A DNA stretch of 64,000 nt from Saccharothrix carnea. Lineage in GTDB: Bacteria; Actinomycetota; Actinomycetes; Mycobacteriales; Pseudonocardiaceae. The stretch spans positions 1-64,000 of the forward strand of contig NZ_PYAX01000007.1 in the NCBI RefSeq assembly GCF_003014735.1, given 5' to 3'. A model generated the notes under the pieces. It searched no databases and was not told the DNA's origin. It worked only from the letters and a program-made list of their open reading frames with translations. Within the stretch, counting starts at the first letter, position 1. Each line of letters opens with the position of its first letter. Below, one piece after another: positions 28,275-36,448 of the stretch. The position numbers were made by a program, and so were the translations under genes.

Positions 28275-28897
28275 AGCTCGAACACCGGTTCACCGTCCCC
28301 GCGCCCGTGCCGGACGTGTGGGCCGCGCTGCTCGACCCGGAGAAGGTGGCGCCGTGCATGCCGGGCGCCACCCTCACCGGGGTCGAGGGGCAGCGGTTCA
28401 CCGGCACGGTCAAGGTCAAGCTCGGGCCGGTGACCTTGCTCTACAAGGGCACCGGCGAGTTCACGTCCGTCGACGAACGGGTGCACGCCGCCGTGCTCAA
28501 GGCGTCCGGCAAGGACACCCGCGGCAACGGCACCGCGTCCGCGACCGTGTCGGTGGCGCTGACCGCGGCCGCCGACGCCACCGAGGTGTCGGTGGTCACC
28601 GACCTGAACATCACCGGCCGTCCCGCCCAGCTCGGCCGGGGCCTGATCGGCGAGGTCAGCGGCCGGATCATCGACGAGTTCGCGGAATGCCTGGCGACGC
28701 GGCTCGCGCCGGCGGAAGCTGAGGAGGTGACTTCTCCGGAGACCACCGCCAGGCCGCACCTGCGCGCCGTGCCCGACGAGCCGCTCGACCTGCTCGACAC
28801 GGCGGGCACGCCCGTGCTCAAGCGGGTGCTGCCGGCGGCGGCCGGGCTGCTGGTGGTGGCGCTGCTGGTGCGCAGGTTCCGCGGGCGGCACCGCTGA
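28271..28897 (+). CDS. coxG: CoxG-type SRPBCC membrane-anchoring protein
   Basis: A 208-residue protein with an N-terminal CoxG (PF06240) lipid-binding-fold domain (MKLEHRFTVPAPVPDVWAALLDPEKV, MPGATL) and a C-terminal hydrophobic helix followed by RRFRGRHR, giving a cytosolic domain with a tail anchor. CoxG is known to attach CO dehydrogenase to the membrane and link it to the quinone pool, so it implies that this form II enzyme also feeds the respiratory chain. The stop overlaps the proposed CTG start of the CapA-like gene. Confidence 0.9.
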   Translation: MKLEHRFTVPAPVPDVWAALLDPEKVAPCMPGATLTGVEGQRFTGTVKVKLGPVTLLYKGTGEFTSVDERVHAAVLKASGKDTRGNGTASATVSVALTAAADATEVSVVTDLNITGRPAQLGRGLIGEVSGRIIDEFAECLATRLAPAEAEEVTSPETTARPHLRAVPDEPLDLLDTAGTPVLKRVLPAAAGLLVVALLVRRFRGRHR

Positions 28898-29994
28898 ACG
28901 CGCGCGGCAGGCGATCGGTCCTCGGGCTGGTCGCCTGCTTGTGCGTGCTGGTGGGGTGCACCGGGTCGCCGGTCGTGATCACGACCCCGCGGACACCCGC
29001 GTCGACCACCTCCTCGGCCGCACCCGAGCCGCCGTCGTTCACGCTGGCCGCGGGCGGCGACATCCTGATCCACCCGGCGCTGACCGAGCAGGCCGACGCC
29101 GATGGCGCGCGCAACTTCGTGCCGCTGCTGGAAGGCCTGCGCGAGGCGATCGCCGCCGACGTGTCGATCTGCCACCTGGAGACGCCGCTGTCCGCGCCCG
29201 GCGCCCCGACCTACGGCTACCCGGCGTTCAGCGCGCCGCCCGAGGTCGCGTCGGCGTTGAAGGAGATCGGCTACGACAGCTGCTCCACCTCGTCCAACCA
29301 CACCCTCGACCGGGGCGCGCCGGCGATCAGGACGACGCTCGACGTGATGGACGCGGCCGGGCTCAAGCACACCGGCTCGTTCCGCACGCCCGAGGAGTCC
29401 GCGACACCGCTGCTGCTGGACGTGCGCGGGGTGAAGGTCGGGCACATCGCGTTCACGTACGGGTTCAACGGCATCCCCCTGCCCCAGCCGTGGATGGCGA
29501 ACCAGCTGTCCACCGAGGGCGTGCTGACGGCGGCCCGTGCGGCGAAGGCGGCCGGTGCCGAGGTCGTGGTGGCGAGCCTGCACTGGGGCAACGAGTACCA
29601 GCACGAGGCGACGCCGCAGCAGAAGGAGATGGCGCGGGCCGTGCTGGCGGACCCGGCGGTCGACCTGATCATCGGCACCCACGTGCACGCCGTGCAACCG
29701 ATCGAGCAGGTCAACGGCAAGTGGGTCGTCTACGGCATGGGCAACGAGGTGGCCCGCCACTCCGAGCCGCGCGGCATCACCGAGGAGGGCATCGTCACCC
29801 GCTTCAAGTTCGTGAAGGGGCCCTCGGGCTGGACCGTGGCGGAGGCGTCCTACGTGCCGACGCTGGTCGAGTTCGGCCCGCCGATCCGCGTGGTCGACCT
29901 GACCCGCGTCCCCGCGAATCCCCGCCGCACCGAAGCCCTCGACCGCACGGACGGCGTCGTCCGCAGCCTCGGCGCGGCCATCACCCACCCCTGA
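28894..29994 (+). CDS. CapA family lipoprotein
   Basis: A 366-residue protein of the CapA (poly-gamma-glutamate synthesis/export) family, a calcineurin-like fold: AAGGDILIHP, SNHTLDRG, SLHWGNEY and GTHVHAVQP are the expected motifs. Starting at CTG 28894 gives a complete lipoprotein signal (LNARGRRSVLGLVACLCVLVGC) and a CTGA overlap with the coxG stop. The next candidate, TTG 28939, would remove most of the signal. CapA alone does not imply a capsule; no other pgs genes are near. Coupling to the cox genes is unusual and unexplained. Confidence 0.8.
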   Translation: MNARGRRSVLGLVACLCVLVGCTGSPVVITTPRTPASTTSSAAPEPPSFTLAAGGDILIHPALTEQADADGARNFVPLLEGLREAIAADVSICHLETPLSAPGAPTYGYPAFSAPPEVASALKEIGYDSCSTSSNHTLDRGAPAIRTTLDVMDAAGLKHTGSFRTPEESATPLLLDVRGVKVGHIAFTYGFNGIPLPQPWMANQLSTEGVLTAARAAKAAGAEVVVASLHWGNEYQHEATPQQKEMARAVLADPAVDLIIGTHVHAVQPIEQVNGKWVVYGMGNEVARHSEPRGITEEGIVTRFKFVKGPSGWTVAEASYVPTLVEFGPPIRVVDLTRVPANPRRTEALDRTDGVVRSLGAAITHP

Positions 29995-30005
29995 GGCGGG
30001 GTGGG
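29984..30005 (+). terminator. Hairpin at the end of the cox-capA operon
   Basis: CCCACCCC / GGGGTGGG stem (8 bp, 6-nt loop) overlapping the CapA stop codon, between two convergent genes. Confidence 0.5.
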
Positions 30006-30019
30006 CGACGGCCGTCCGG

Positions 30020-31261
30020 TCACGTCAGCTCGCCGCTGTCCTTGGCCACCAGCCGCACCCACGTCCGGATGAACGCGCGCGGCGTCCCGACGTTGGCCGC
30101 GCGCACCTTCCGCAACGCCTCCTGGTGCTCGTCCAGGCTGTTGGAGCGCTCGCGGTTCGACAGGCCGGCGGGTGTCTCGAGGATCTCCTCGCTGCCGGGC
30201 AGGTTCGGGTCGGGGGAGTTCGCGATGGCGTACTTCCCGGTGATCCGCCACGTCATGCGGCTGCGGGTGTCCGCGTCCTGGTCGTACCGGGTCTTGCCGC
30301 CGTCGCCCTGGTACACCGCCCGCCACGCCGTCCGTGCGGTGTCGATGTCGCGGACCGGCTGCTTCTGCTCCACCATCCACCGGTGCAGGTGGGTGCCGGG
30401 GTCGTCGGCGAAGGACCTGACCAGCTCGGCACCGAGCACGGCCACCTGCAACTCCTGGTCGACGAACCCGAAGTCGCCGGCGAGGGTGGCGTTCAGCTTC
30501 GGGTAGGCCCGCCGTGCGGCCTCGGCGGTGAACTTGACCCGCCGCCTCTCAGCCGGCGTGGAGTGCCACACCAGGTCGTCCACCCACGAGACGTAGGTGT
30601 ACTGCTTGTGGGCCACTCCGCCGGGCACCGCGCCGGTGTCCTTGCCGCGCAGGGCCACCCGGGCGAGGCCCAGGTCCTTGAGGTAGCCCGCGGGCAGGTG
30701 GTCCCGCTGCCACTGCGCCCGCTTGGCGCTCGGCTCCTCGAGGTCGGCGAACCACTCGGTCGCCTCCATCGGCTGCGTGTTGGCGAAGATCAGGTTCGCG
30801 AACACGTTGATGCCCGCGGTGTCCTTGTGGAACTCCGGGCGGTCGTTGGCGCCCGACCGGTCCGGGTAGTAGTTCACCTCGACGGCGACGACGTAGTCCC
30901 CGGACCGGAACCAGTCCTGCTGCTCCAGGTAGGTCCACTGCCCGTTGCGGCGCATGAACTTCTCCAGCAGCTCGACCACGATCGTCGAGACGCCGGTGAA
31001 CTTCGTGCCGAGGAACCCTTCCTTTAATCGGGTGGGCTTCCCGTACGCGTAGTACGCCGTGCACAGGTCGGCGGTGTAGGACGGGCGCGTGGTGCCGTCC
31101 ATCTGCGCGAGGAAGCTCTCGAAGCTCCTTCTCAGGCCCTCCGAGAGTCTGGCCCAGGTCTGCACGGTGTCGGCGTCCAGCAGGTCGGCCAGCCCGCCGG
31201 TGTCCATCAGCAGGGACTGCAACGTTCGCGTGGTGCCGCCGTGGGCGGAGTCGACGGACAT
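30020..31261 (-). CDS. Putative Fe(II)/2-oxoglutarate oxygenase-like protein
   Basis: A 413-residue cytosolic protein that I do not recognise as a named family. Residues 129-147 read VNYYPDRSGANDRPEFHKD; an N-Y-Y-P strand followed by His-x-Asp (H145, D147) is typical of double-stranded beta-helix Fe(II)/2-oxoglutarate oxygenases. About 86 residues later VWHSTPAERRR offers a distal His (H233) and the Arg that would bind 2-oxoglutarate. The C-terminal third is helical and charged. TTGGAGG lies before ATG 31261. It stands alone, diverging from the esterase gene. Confidence 0.6.
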   Translation of the reverse strand: MSVDSAHGGTTRTLQSLLMDTGGLADLLDADTVQTWARLSEGLRRSFESFLAQMDGTTRPSYTADLCTAYYAYGKPTRLKEGFLGTKFTGVSTIVVELLEKFMRRNGQWTYLEQQDWFRSGDYVVAVEVNYYPDRSGANDRPEFHKDTAGINVFANLIFANTQPMEATEWFADLEEPSAKRAQWQRDHLPAGYLKDLGLARVALRGKDTGAVPGGVAHKQYTYVSWVDDLVWHSTPAERRRVKFTAEAARRAYPKLNATLAGDFGFVDQELQVAVLGAELVRSFADDPGTHLHRWMVEQKQPVRDIDTARTAWRAVYQGDGGKTRYDQDADTRSRMTWRITGKYAIANSPDPNLPGSEEILETPAGLSNRERSNSLDEHQEALRKVRAANVGTPRAFIRTWVRLVAKDSGELT

Positions 31262-31380
31262 GGGTGTGCCTCCAAGGCGCGAGGTGGTTGACGGTCCAGC
31301 CTAAGTCAGCATCCGACCGATTCCTTTCGGTCTGCCCGCAGGTCTGCACTCCCGGACACCACGATCGAGGAGGCAGGGCG

Positions 31381-32268
31381 ATGGCGAGCGAGCAGTCGGC
31401 GGCGGTGCGGGCGATGTACGAGCGGTGGACGGTCGACCGGCTCAACGGGCGGCCGATGGACCCGGAGAGCTGGGGTGACCTGACCGCCGAGCCGCGCGGG
31501 GTCGACTACGTCGAGACCGACGAGCCGGGCACGCCCGCGATGTGGCTGCTGCCGCACGGCGCCGCGGCCGACCGCGTGCTGATGTGCGTGCACGGCGGCG
31601 GTTACGTGGCCGGCTCGATGTACACGCACCGCAAGCTCTACGGGCACCTCGCCAAGGCTGTTGGCGCGCGGGCGCTGCTGTTCCGGTACCCGTTCGCGCC
31701 CGAGCACGTCCACCCGGCGCAGGTCGACGCGGTCACCGACGTCTACCGGTGGCTGCTGGGGTCGTTCGAGGCACGCCACATCGCCTTCGCGGGTGACTCG
31801 GCGGGCGGCGGCCTGACCATCACCACCCAGCTCAACGCCCGCGCCGCCGGCCTGCCCGTGCCCGCGGCCGTGATGGCGATCTCGCCGTGGGTCGACCTGG
31901 AGCTGACGGGGCGGACGTGGTCGACCAACGCGGAGACCGACGGCTACTTCTACCGCGATTTCGTCGACGGCCTGGTGGAGCTCTACCTCGGCCCGGACGG
32001 TTCCCGGCGCGACCCGCTGGCCAACCCGCTGCACGCCGACCTGACCGGTCTCGCGCCGCTGTTCGTGCAGGTCGGGTCGCACGAGACACTGCTCGACGAC
32101 AGCGGGATGCTGGTCGACCGGCTGAAGAACGCGGGGGTCGAGGTGCGGTTGGACGTGTTCGAGGAGCAGGTGCACACCTTCCAGATGGCCGCCGGGCGCG
32201 CGCCGGAGGCCGATGACGCGATCGCCCGGTTCGCGTCGTGGGCGCGGCCGAGGCTGGGGCTGGTGTGA
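31381..32268 (+). CDS. Alpha/beta hydrolase, HSL-type esterase
   Basis: A 295-residue hormone-sensitive-lipase-type esterase. The oxyanion-hole HGGGYV (about residues 72-77) and the nucleophile motif GDSAGGG (about 139-145) are clear. The acid is probably in QVGSHETLLDD and the base His in VHTFQM. It hydrolyses short-chain or actinobacterial lipid esters; the substrate is not predictable. There is no signal peptide. GAGGAGGCAGGGCG precedes ATG 31381. The stop overlaps the sigma-factor start (GTGA), so the two are co-translated. Confidence 0.88.
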   Translation: MASEQSAAVRAMYERWTVDRLNGRPMDPESWGDLTAEPRGVDYVETDEPGTPAMWLLPHGAAADRVLMCVHGGGYVAGSMYTHRKLYGHLAKAVGARALLFRYPFAPEHVHPAQVDAVTDVYRWLLGSFEARHIAFAGDSAGGGLTITTQLNARAAGLPVPAAVMAISPWVDLELTGRTWSTNAETDGYFYRDFVDGLVELYLGPDGSRRDPLANPLHADLTGLAPLFVQVGSHETLLDDSGMLVDRLKNAGVEVRLDVFEEQVHTFQMAAGRAPEADDAIARFASWARPRLGLV

Positions 32269-33170
32269 CGTCGTTCGAGCAGGCCACCGAGCCGTTCCGG
32301 CGGGAACTGCTGGCCCACTGCTACCGGATGCTCGGGTCGCGGCACGAGGCCGAGGACGTGGTGCAGGAGACGTACCTGCGCGCGTGGCGGTCGTTCGACG
32401 GCTTCGAGGGCCGGTCGTCGGTGCGGGTCTGGCTGTACCGGATCGCCACGAACGCCTGCCTGAACGCGTTGCGGGGCCGCCGTCGCCGCGAACTGCCGTC
32501 AACCCTGGACGCGACGGCGGCCGACGTCGAGTGGCTGGAGCCGCTGCCGGACGCGCTGGTCACCCCGGAGTCCGACGACCCGGCCGCCGTGGTGACCTCC
32601 CGCCACGACCTGCGCCTGGCGCTGATCGCGGGCCTGCAACACCTGCCGCCGCGCCAGCGGGCCGTGCTGATCCTGCGGGAGGTGCTGGCCATCCCGGCCA
32701 CCGAGGTCGCGCGGATGCTGGACACGACCGTGGCCTCGGTGAAGAGCGCCCTGCAACGGGCCCGCGCCACCCTGGACGAAGTCGCGCCGACCGCGGACGA
32801 CCTGGTCGAACCGACGTCACCGCGGGCACGGGCGTTGCTGTCGGAGTACATCGCGGGCTTCGAGAACTCGGACCTGTCGGCCCTGGAACGCGCGCTCCGC
32901 GCCGACGCGTCACTCGAAGTCGCCGGCTCATCGACCTGGTTCGCCGGCCGCGCCACCTGCCTGACCTTCCTGGCCACCGTCATCGGCACCCCGGGCGACT
33001 GGCGAATGCACCCCACCACCGCCAACGACCACCCGGCCACCTACACCTACCACCAGGGCAAACCCTGGGGCATGGCCGTCCTCACCACCACCACTACCGG
33101 CATCGCCCGCCTCACGGTCTTCCCCGACCCGACGCTCGTGCCACCTCCCGGACCCGGTCGAGGCGGGTGA
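32265..33170 (+). CDS. SigG-like RNA polymerase sigma factor with SnoaL-type C-terminus
   Basis: A 301-residue sigma factor. Region 2 is FRRELLAHCYRMLGSRHEAE and VQETYLRAWRSFDGF; region 4 is LPPRQRAVLILREVLAIPATEVARML. After about residue 185 an NTF2/SnoaL-like domain follows, ending FPDPTLVPPPGP. In ECF families with such C-terminal domains the extra domain controls activity in place of a separate anti-sigma. It is closest in layout to M. tuberculosis SigG. The last 59 bp overlap the convergent menC gene. Confidence 0.88.
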   Translation: MTSFEQATEPFRRELLAHCYRMLGSRHEAEDVVQETYLRAWRSFDGFEGRSSVRVWLYRIATNACLNALRGRRRRELPSTLDATAADVEWLEPLPDALVTPESDDPAAVVTSRHDLRLALIAGLQHLPPRQRAVLILREVLAIPATEVARMLDTTVASVKSALQRARATLDEVAPTADDLVEPTSPRARALLSEYIAGFENSDLSALERALRADASLEVAGSSTWFAGRATCLTFLATVIGTPGDWRMHPTTANDHPATYTYHQGKPWGMAVLTTTTTGIARLTVFPDPTLVPPPGPGRGG

Positions 33171-34071
33171 GCCAGCGGGTGGTGGTGGACGGGTCGGCGG
33201 CGAAGTCGGTGAAGCGGTCGGGGTTCGGGGCGTGGGTGGGGACGGGGAGGTGGCCGTTGACCGGGACGAGGGAGTCGGTGGTCACGTCGCCGGTCAGCAG
33301 GGGCAGGGTGCCCAGGCCGCAGGCGAAGTCCAGCTCGGGCAGGGCGGCGGCCAGTGCCAGGCCGGCGGCCATGCCGACCGAGGTCTCCACCGCCGACGAC
33401 ACCACGCACGGCAGGCCGCACGCCTCCGCCACGGCCAACGCCCGGCGCACACCGCCCAGCGGCGCGACCTTGATCACCGCCACGTCGGCGGCACCGGCCA
33501 CCGCCACCTTCAACGGGTCCTCGGCCCGCCGGATCGACTCGTCGGCCGCGATCCGCACGTCGACCCGCCGCCGCACCGCCGCCAGCTCCTCGATCGACGG
33601 GCACGGCTGCTCGACGTACTCCAAGCCCCGAGCCGCACGGTCCAGCTCGCGGATCGCGGCGACCGCCGTGTCGACGTCCCACGCCATGTTCGCGTCGACC
33701 CGGATCGCGCCCGACTGCCCGAGCGCGTCACGCACCGCCTCGACACGCGCCAGGTCGTCGGCCGGCGGTGTGCCGGGATCGGCCACCTTCACCTTCGCCG
33801 TCGAGCAGCCCGAACGGGCGACGATCTCGTGCGCGCGTTCCGGCGAGACGACGGGAACCGTGCAGTTGACCGGGATCTCGGAACGGACCGGCGCGGGCCA
33901 GCCCTGCTCGGCCGCCTCCAGCGCGCACGCCAACCAGGGCGCGCACTCCTCGTCGGAGTAGTCGAGGAACGCGCAGAACTCACCCCACCCGGCGGACCCT
34001 TCCAGCAGCACGCCCTCGCGCACCGTGATGCCGCGGAACCGGTTGCGCATCGGGATCGAGTAGACCAGCAC
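33112..34071 (-). CDS. menC: o-Succinylbenzoate synthase
   Basis: A 319-residue enolase-superfamily enzyme that dehydrates SHCHC to o-succinylbenzoate in menaquinone synthesis. Catalytic and metal residues are in TAKVKVAD, VDANMAWD, EYVEQPCPS, IAADESI and VIKVAPLGG. GTG 34071 gives the usual MLVYSIPMRNRFRGITVREG start. The -10-like TAAGCT six nt upstream overlaps the stop codon of the preceding gene. No other men genes are in the window. The 3' end overlaps the sigma gene. Confidence 0.93.
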   Translation of the reverse strand: MLVYSIPMRNRFRGITVREGVLLEGSAGWGEFCAFLDYSDEECAPWLACALEAAEQGWPAPVRSEIPVNCTVPVVSPERAHEIVARSGCSTAKVKVADPGTPPADDLARVEAVRDALGQSGAIRVDANMAWDVDTAVAAIRELDRAARGLEYVEQPCPSIEELAAVRRRVDVRIAADESIRRAEDPLKVAVAGAADVAVIKVAPLGGVRRALAVAEACGLPCVVSSAVETSVGMAAGLALAAALPELDFACGLGTLPLLTGDVTTDSLVPVNGHLPVPTHAPNPDRFTDFAADPSTTTRWLTRLDRVREVARASGRGRP

Positions 34072-34077
34072 CGGACG

Positions 34078-34083
34078 AGCTTA
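34078..34083 (-). promoter_or_regulatory. Probable leaderless -10 box (TAAGCT) of menC
   Basis: Minus-strand TAAGCT, 6 nt before GTG 34071. Its TAA is also the stop codon of the upstream gene (34081-34083). Confidence 0.5.
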
Positions 34084-34572
34084 GAGCGGGTCCAGGGCGG
34101 CGACCCGGCGCAGTGCGGTGCCGGTCAGCTCCGGGTCCAGCTCCTCCACGACGATCCGCAACGCGTCCTCGAACTGGTCCAGGCGACGGTCCAGTTCGGC
34201 CAGCTCACGGGTCGGCTCGGCGATCGCGGCGGCCAGGCCGGGCCGGTTCTCGGTGCGCGCCAACGCCTCCCGCAGCGGTTGGCTGTCCCGCAACGCCACC
34301 AACGCCCGCCACAGCAGCCGCTCGACCTGCGCGACGCGGCGCGGGTCCAGGTCGCGCAGTGCGTCGAAGTGCGCGCACCACCGGCCCGCGCGGCGGCGTT
34401 GCGCGGGATCGGCGAACTGCTCGCAGTGCACCACGTCCCGCGCCCCGGCCGCGAGCACGACGTCCCACTCGGTCACCCGCGTCCAGCGCCGCCTGGCGGC
34501 ACGGCGGATCGCGTCGACGTCGGCGTCCGGCCGCCACCTCCACCAGCGGGGTAACGGTGCGATCCGGGTCAC
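34081..34572 (-). CDS. Hypothetical helical protein downstream of XPB
   Basis: A 163-residue protein, largely helical, basic at the N-terminus (PRWWRWRPDADVDAIRRAARRRW) and acidic at the C-terminus (RLDQFEDALRIVVEELDPE). The region WDVVLAAGARDVVHCEQFADPAQRRRA is compact and Trp/Cys/His-containing. I do not recognise a family. It starts 4 bp after the XPB helicase stop on the same strand, so it is probably co-transcribed and may be linked to DNA repair; this is inference from position only. Confidence 0.7.
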   Translation of the reverse strand: MTRIAPLPRWWRWRPDADVDAIRRAARRRWTRVTEWDVVLAAGARDVVHCEQFADPAQRRRAGRWCAHFDALRDLDPRRVAQVERLLWRALVALRDSQPLREALARTENRPGLAAAIAEPTRELAELDRRLDQFEDALRIVVEELDPELTGTALRRVAALDPL

Positions 34573-34576
34573 GGCC

Positions 34577-36238
34577 TCAGCTCACCTCGGGCAGCTTGGG
34601 GCCGAGCAGGTCGTCGGCGTCCACGATCCGGTAGGCGTAACCCTGCTCCGCCAGGAACCGCTGCCGGTGCGCGGCGTAGTCGGTGTCCAAGGTGTCCCGC
34701 GACACGACGGAGTAGAAGTGCGCCTGCCGCCCGTCACCCTTGGGCCGCAACAACCGGCCGAGCCGCTGCGCCTCCTCCTGCCGCGACCCGAACGTCCCCG
34801 ACACCTGCACGGCCACCGACGCCTCGGGCAGGTCGATGGAGAAGTTCGCCACCTTCGACACCACCAACGTCCGCAGCTCACCGCGCCGGAACCGGTCGAA
34901 CAGGGCCTCGCGCTCCTTGTTCTTCGTCGAACCCTGGATGATCGGCGCGTCCAGCGCCTCGCCCAGCGACTCCAGCTGGTCCAGGTAGGCCCCGATCACC
35001 AACGTCGGCTCGCCCGGGTGCTGGTCCAGGATGGCCCGCACCACCGGCAGCTTCGTCCGGGCCGTCGAGCACAGCTTGTAGCGCTCCTCCGGCTCGGCCG
35101 TCGCGTACTCCAGCCGTTCGTTGTCGGTCAGCGTCACCCGCACCTCGGTGCACTCGGCGGGCGCGATCCAGCCCTGCGCCTCGATGTCCCGCCACGGCAC
35201 GTCGTACCGCTTGGGCCCGATGAGCGAGAACACGTCGCCCTCCTGGCCGTCCTCGCGCACCAGCGTCGCGGTCAGGCCGAGCCGACGCCGTGACTGCAGG
35301 TCGGCGGTCATCCGGAACACCGGCGCGGGCAGCAGGTGCACCTCGTCGTAGACGATCAGGCCCCAGTCCCGCGAGTCGAACAGCTCCAGGTGCTTGTACT
35401 CGCCCTTCGACTTGCGCGTGATCACCTGGTAGGTCGCGATGGTGACCGGCCGGATCTCCTTGCGCTCGCCGGAGTACTCGCCGATCTCGTCCTCGGTCAA
35501 CGACGTCCGCGCGACCAGCTCGCGCTTCCACTGCCTGCCCGCGACGGTGTTCGTGACCAGGATCAACGTCGTCGCGCCCGCCTCGGCCATCGCCGCCGCG
35601 CCGACCAGCGTCTTGCCCGCCCCGCACGGCAGCACGACCACGCCCGAGCCGCCCGCCCAGAACGCCTGCGCGGCCCGCCGCTGGTAGTCGCGCAGCTCCC
35701 AGCCGTCCTCGACCAGTTCGATCGGGTGCGCCTCGCCGTCGACGTACCCGGCCAGGTCCTCGGCCGGCCAGCCGATCTTGAGCAGCAGCTGCTTGAGCCG
35801 GCCGCGTTCGCTCGGGTGCACGATCACCGTGTCGTCGTCGACCCGCTCGCCGAGCATCGGCTTGACCTTCTTGTGCCGGAGCACCTCCTCCAGCACGGCG
35901 CGGTCCAGCGAGTTCAGCACCAGGCCGTGCGCGGGGTGGTTGGCCAGCTGGAGCCGGCCGAACCGACCCATCGTGTCGACCACGTCCACCAGCAGCGGCT
36001 GCGGCACGGGGTAGCGGGAGAACCGGACCAGCGCGTCGACCACCTGCTCGGCGTCGTGACCCGCGGCACGCGCGTTCCACAGCGCCAGCGGCGTGATGCG
36101 GTAGGTGTGGACGTGCTCGGGGGCGCGTTCGAGCTCGGCGAACGGCGCGATGGCGGTGCGCGCGTCGTCCGACAGCGGGTGCTCGACCTCCAGCAGCAGG
36201 GTCTTGTCCGACTGGACGATCAAAGGGCCGTCGGTCAC
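34577..36238 (-). CDS. XPB-type DNA repair helicase
   Basis: A 553-residue superfamily 2 helicase like archaeal and mycobacterial XPB (Rv0861c/Ercc3). The N-terminal damage-recognition half is followed by the Q-like LRDYQRRAAQAFW, Walker A LPCGAGKTLVG (about residues 203-210), DEVH in VYDEVHLLPAP (about 297), GLTATLVREDG, and motif VI RQEEAQRLGRLLRP. It unwinds DNA 3'-5' and takes part in repair. GTG 36238 is chosen: AGGAG lies 9 nt upstream and the product then starts VTDGPLIVQSDKTLLLEV. It diverges from the LppU-like cluster. Confidence 0.93.
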   Translation of the reverse strand: MTDGPLIVQSDKTLLLEVEHPLSDDARTAIAPFAELERAPEHVHTYRITPLALWNARAAGHDAEQVVDALVRFSRYPVPQPLLVDVVDTMGRFGRLQLANHPAHGLVLNSLDRAVLEEVLRHKKVKPMLGERVDDDTVIVHPSERGRLKQLLLKIGWPAEDLAGYVDGEAHPIELVEDGWELRDYQRRAAQAFWAGGSGVVVLPCGAGKTLVGAAAMAEAGATTLILVTNTVAGRQWKRELVARTSLTEDEIGEYSGERKEIRPVTIATYQVITRKSKGEYKHLELFDSRDWGLIVYDEVHLLPAPVFRMTADLQSRRRLGLTATLVREDGQEGDVFSLIGPKRYDVPWRDIEAQGWIAPAECTEVRVTLTDNERLEYATAEPEERYKLCSTARTKLPVVRAILDQHPGEPTLVIGAYLDQLESLGEALDAPIIQGSTKNKEREALFDRFRRGELRTLVVSKVANFSIDLPEASVAVQVSGTFGSRQEEAQRLGRLLRPKGDGRQAHFYSVVSRDTLDTDYAAHRQRFLAEQGYAYRIVDADDLLGPKLPEVS

Positions 36239-36448
36239 GAGTGCGCGCTCCTGTCGCTTGGTGTCCTTCAAGTGTGCATACCGGGCGCAAGTCGGATGCG
36301 GACGGTACGCGAACGCATACCCAACGCTTACGGACTCGGTTCGGTAAAGCCGCGTACGCCCGTGTGACGCAGTCGATAGCGTCCCTCCGCCCCACCGCGC
36401 CGCTCGGCGTGGGATTCGGGGCCTCCCCGGATGGAACGAAGGTCCTTC

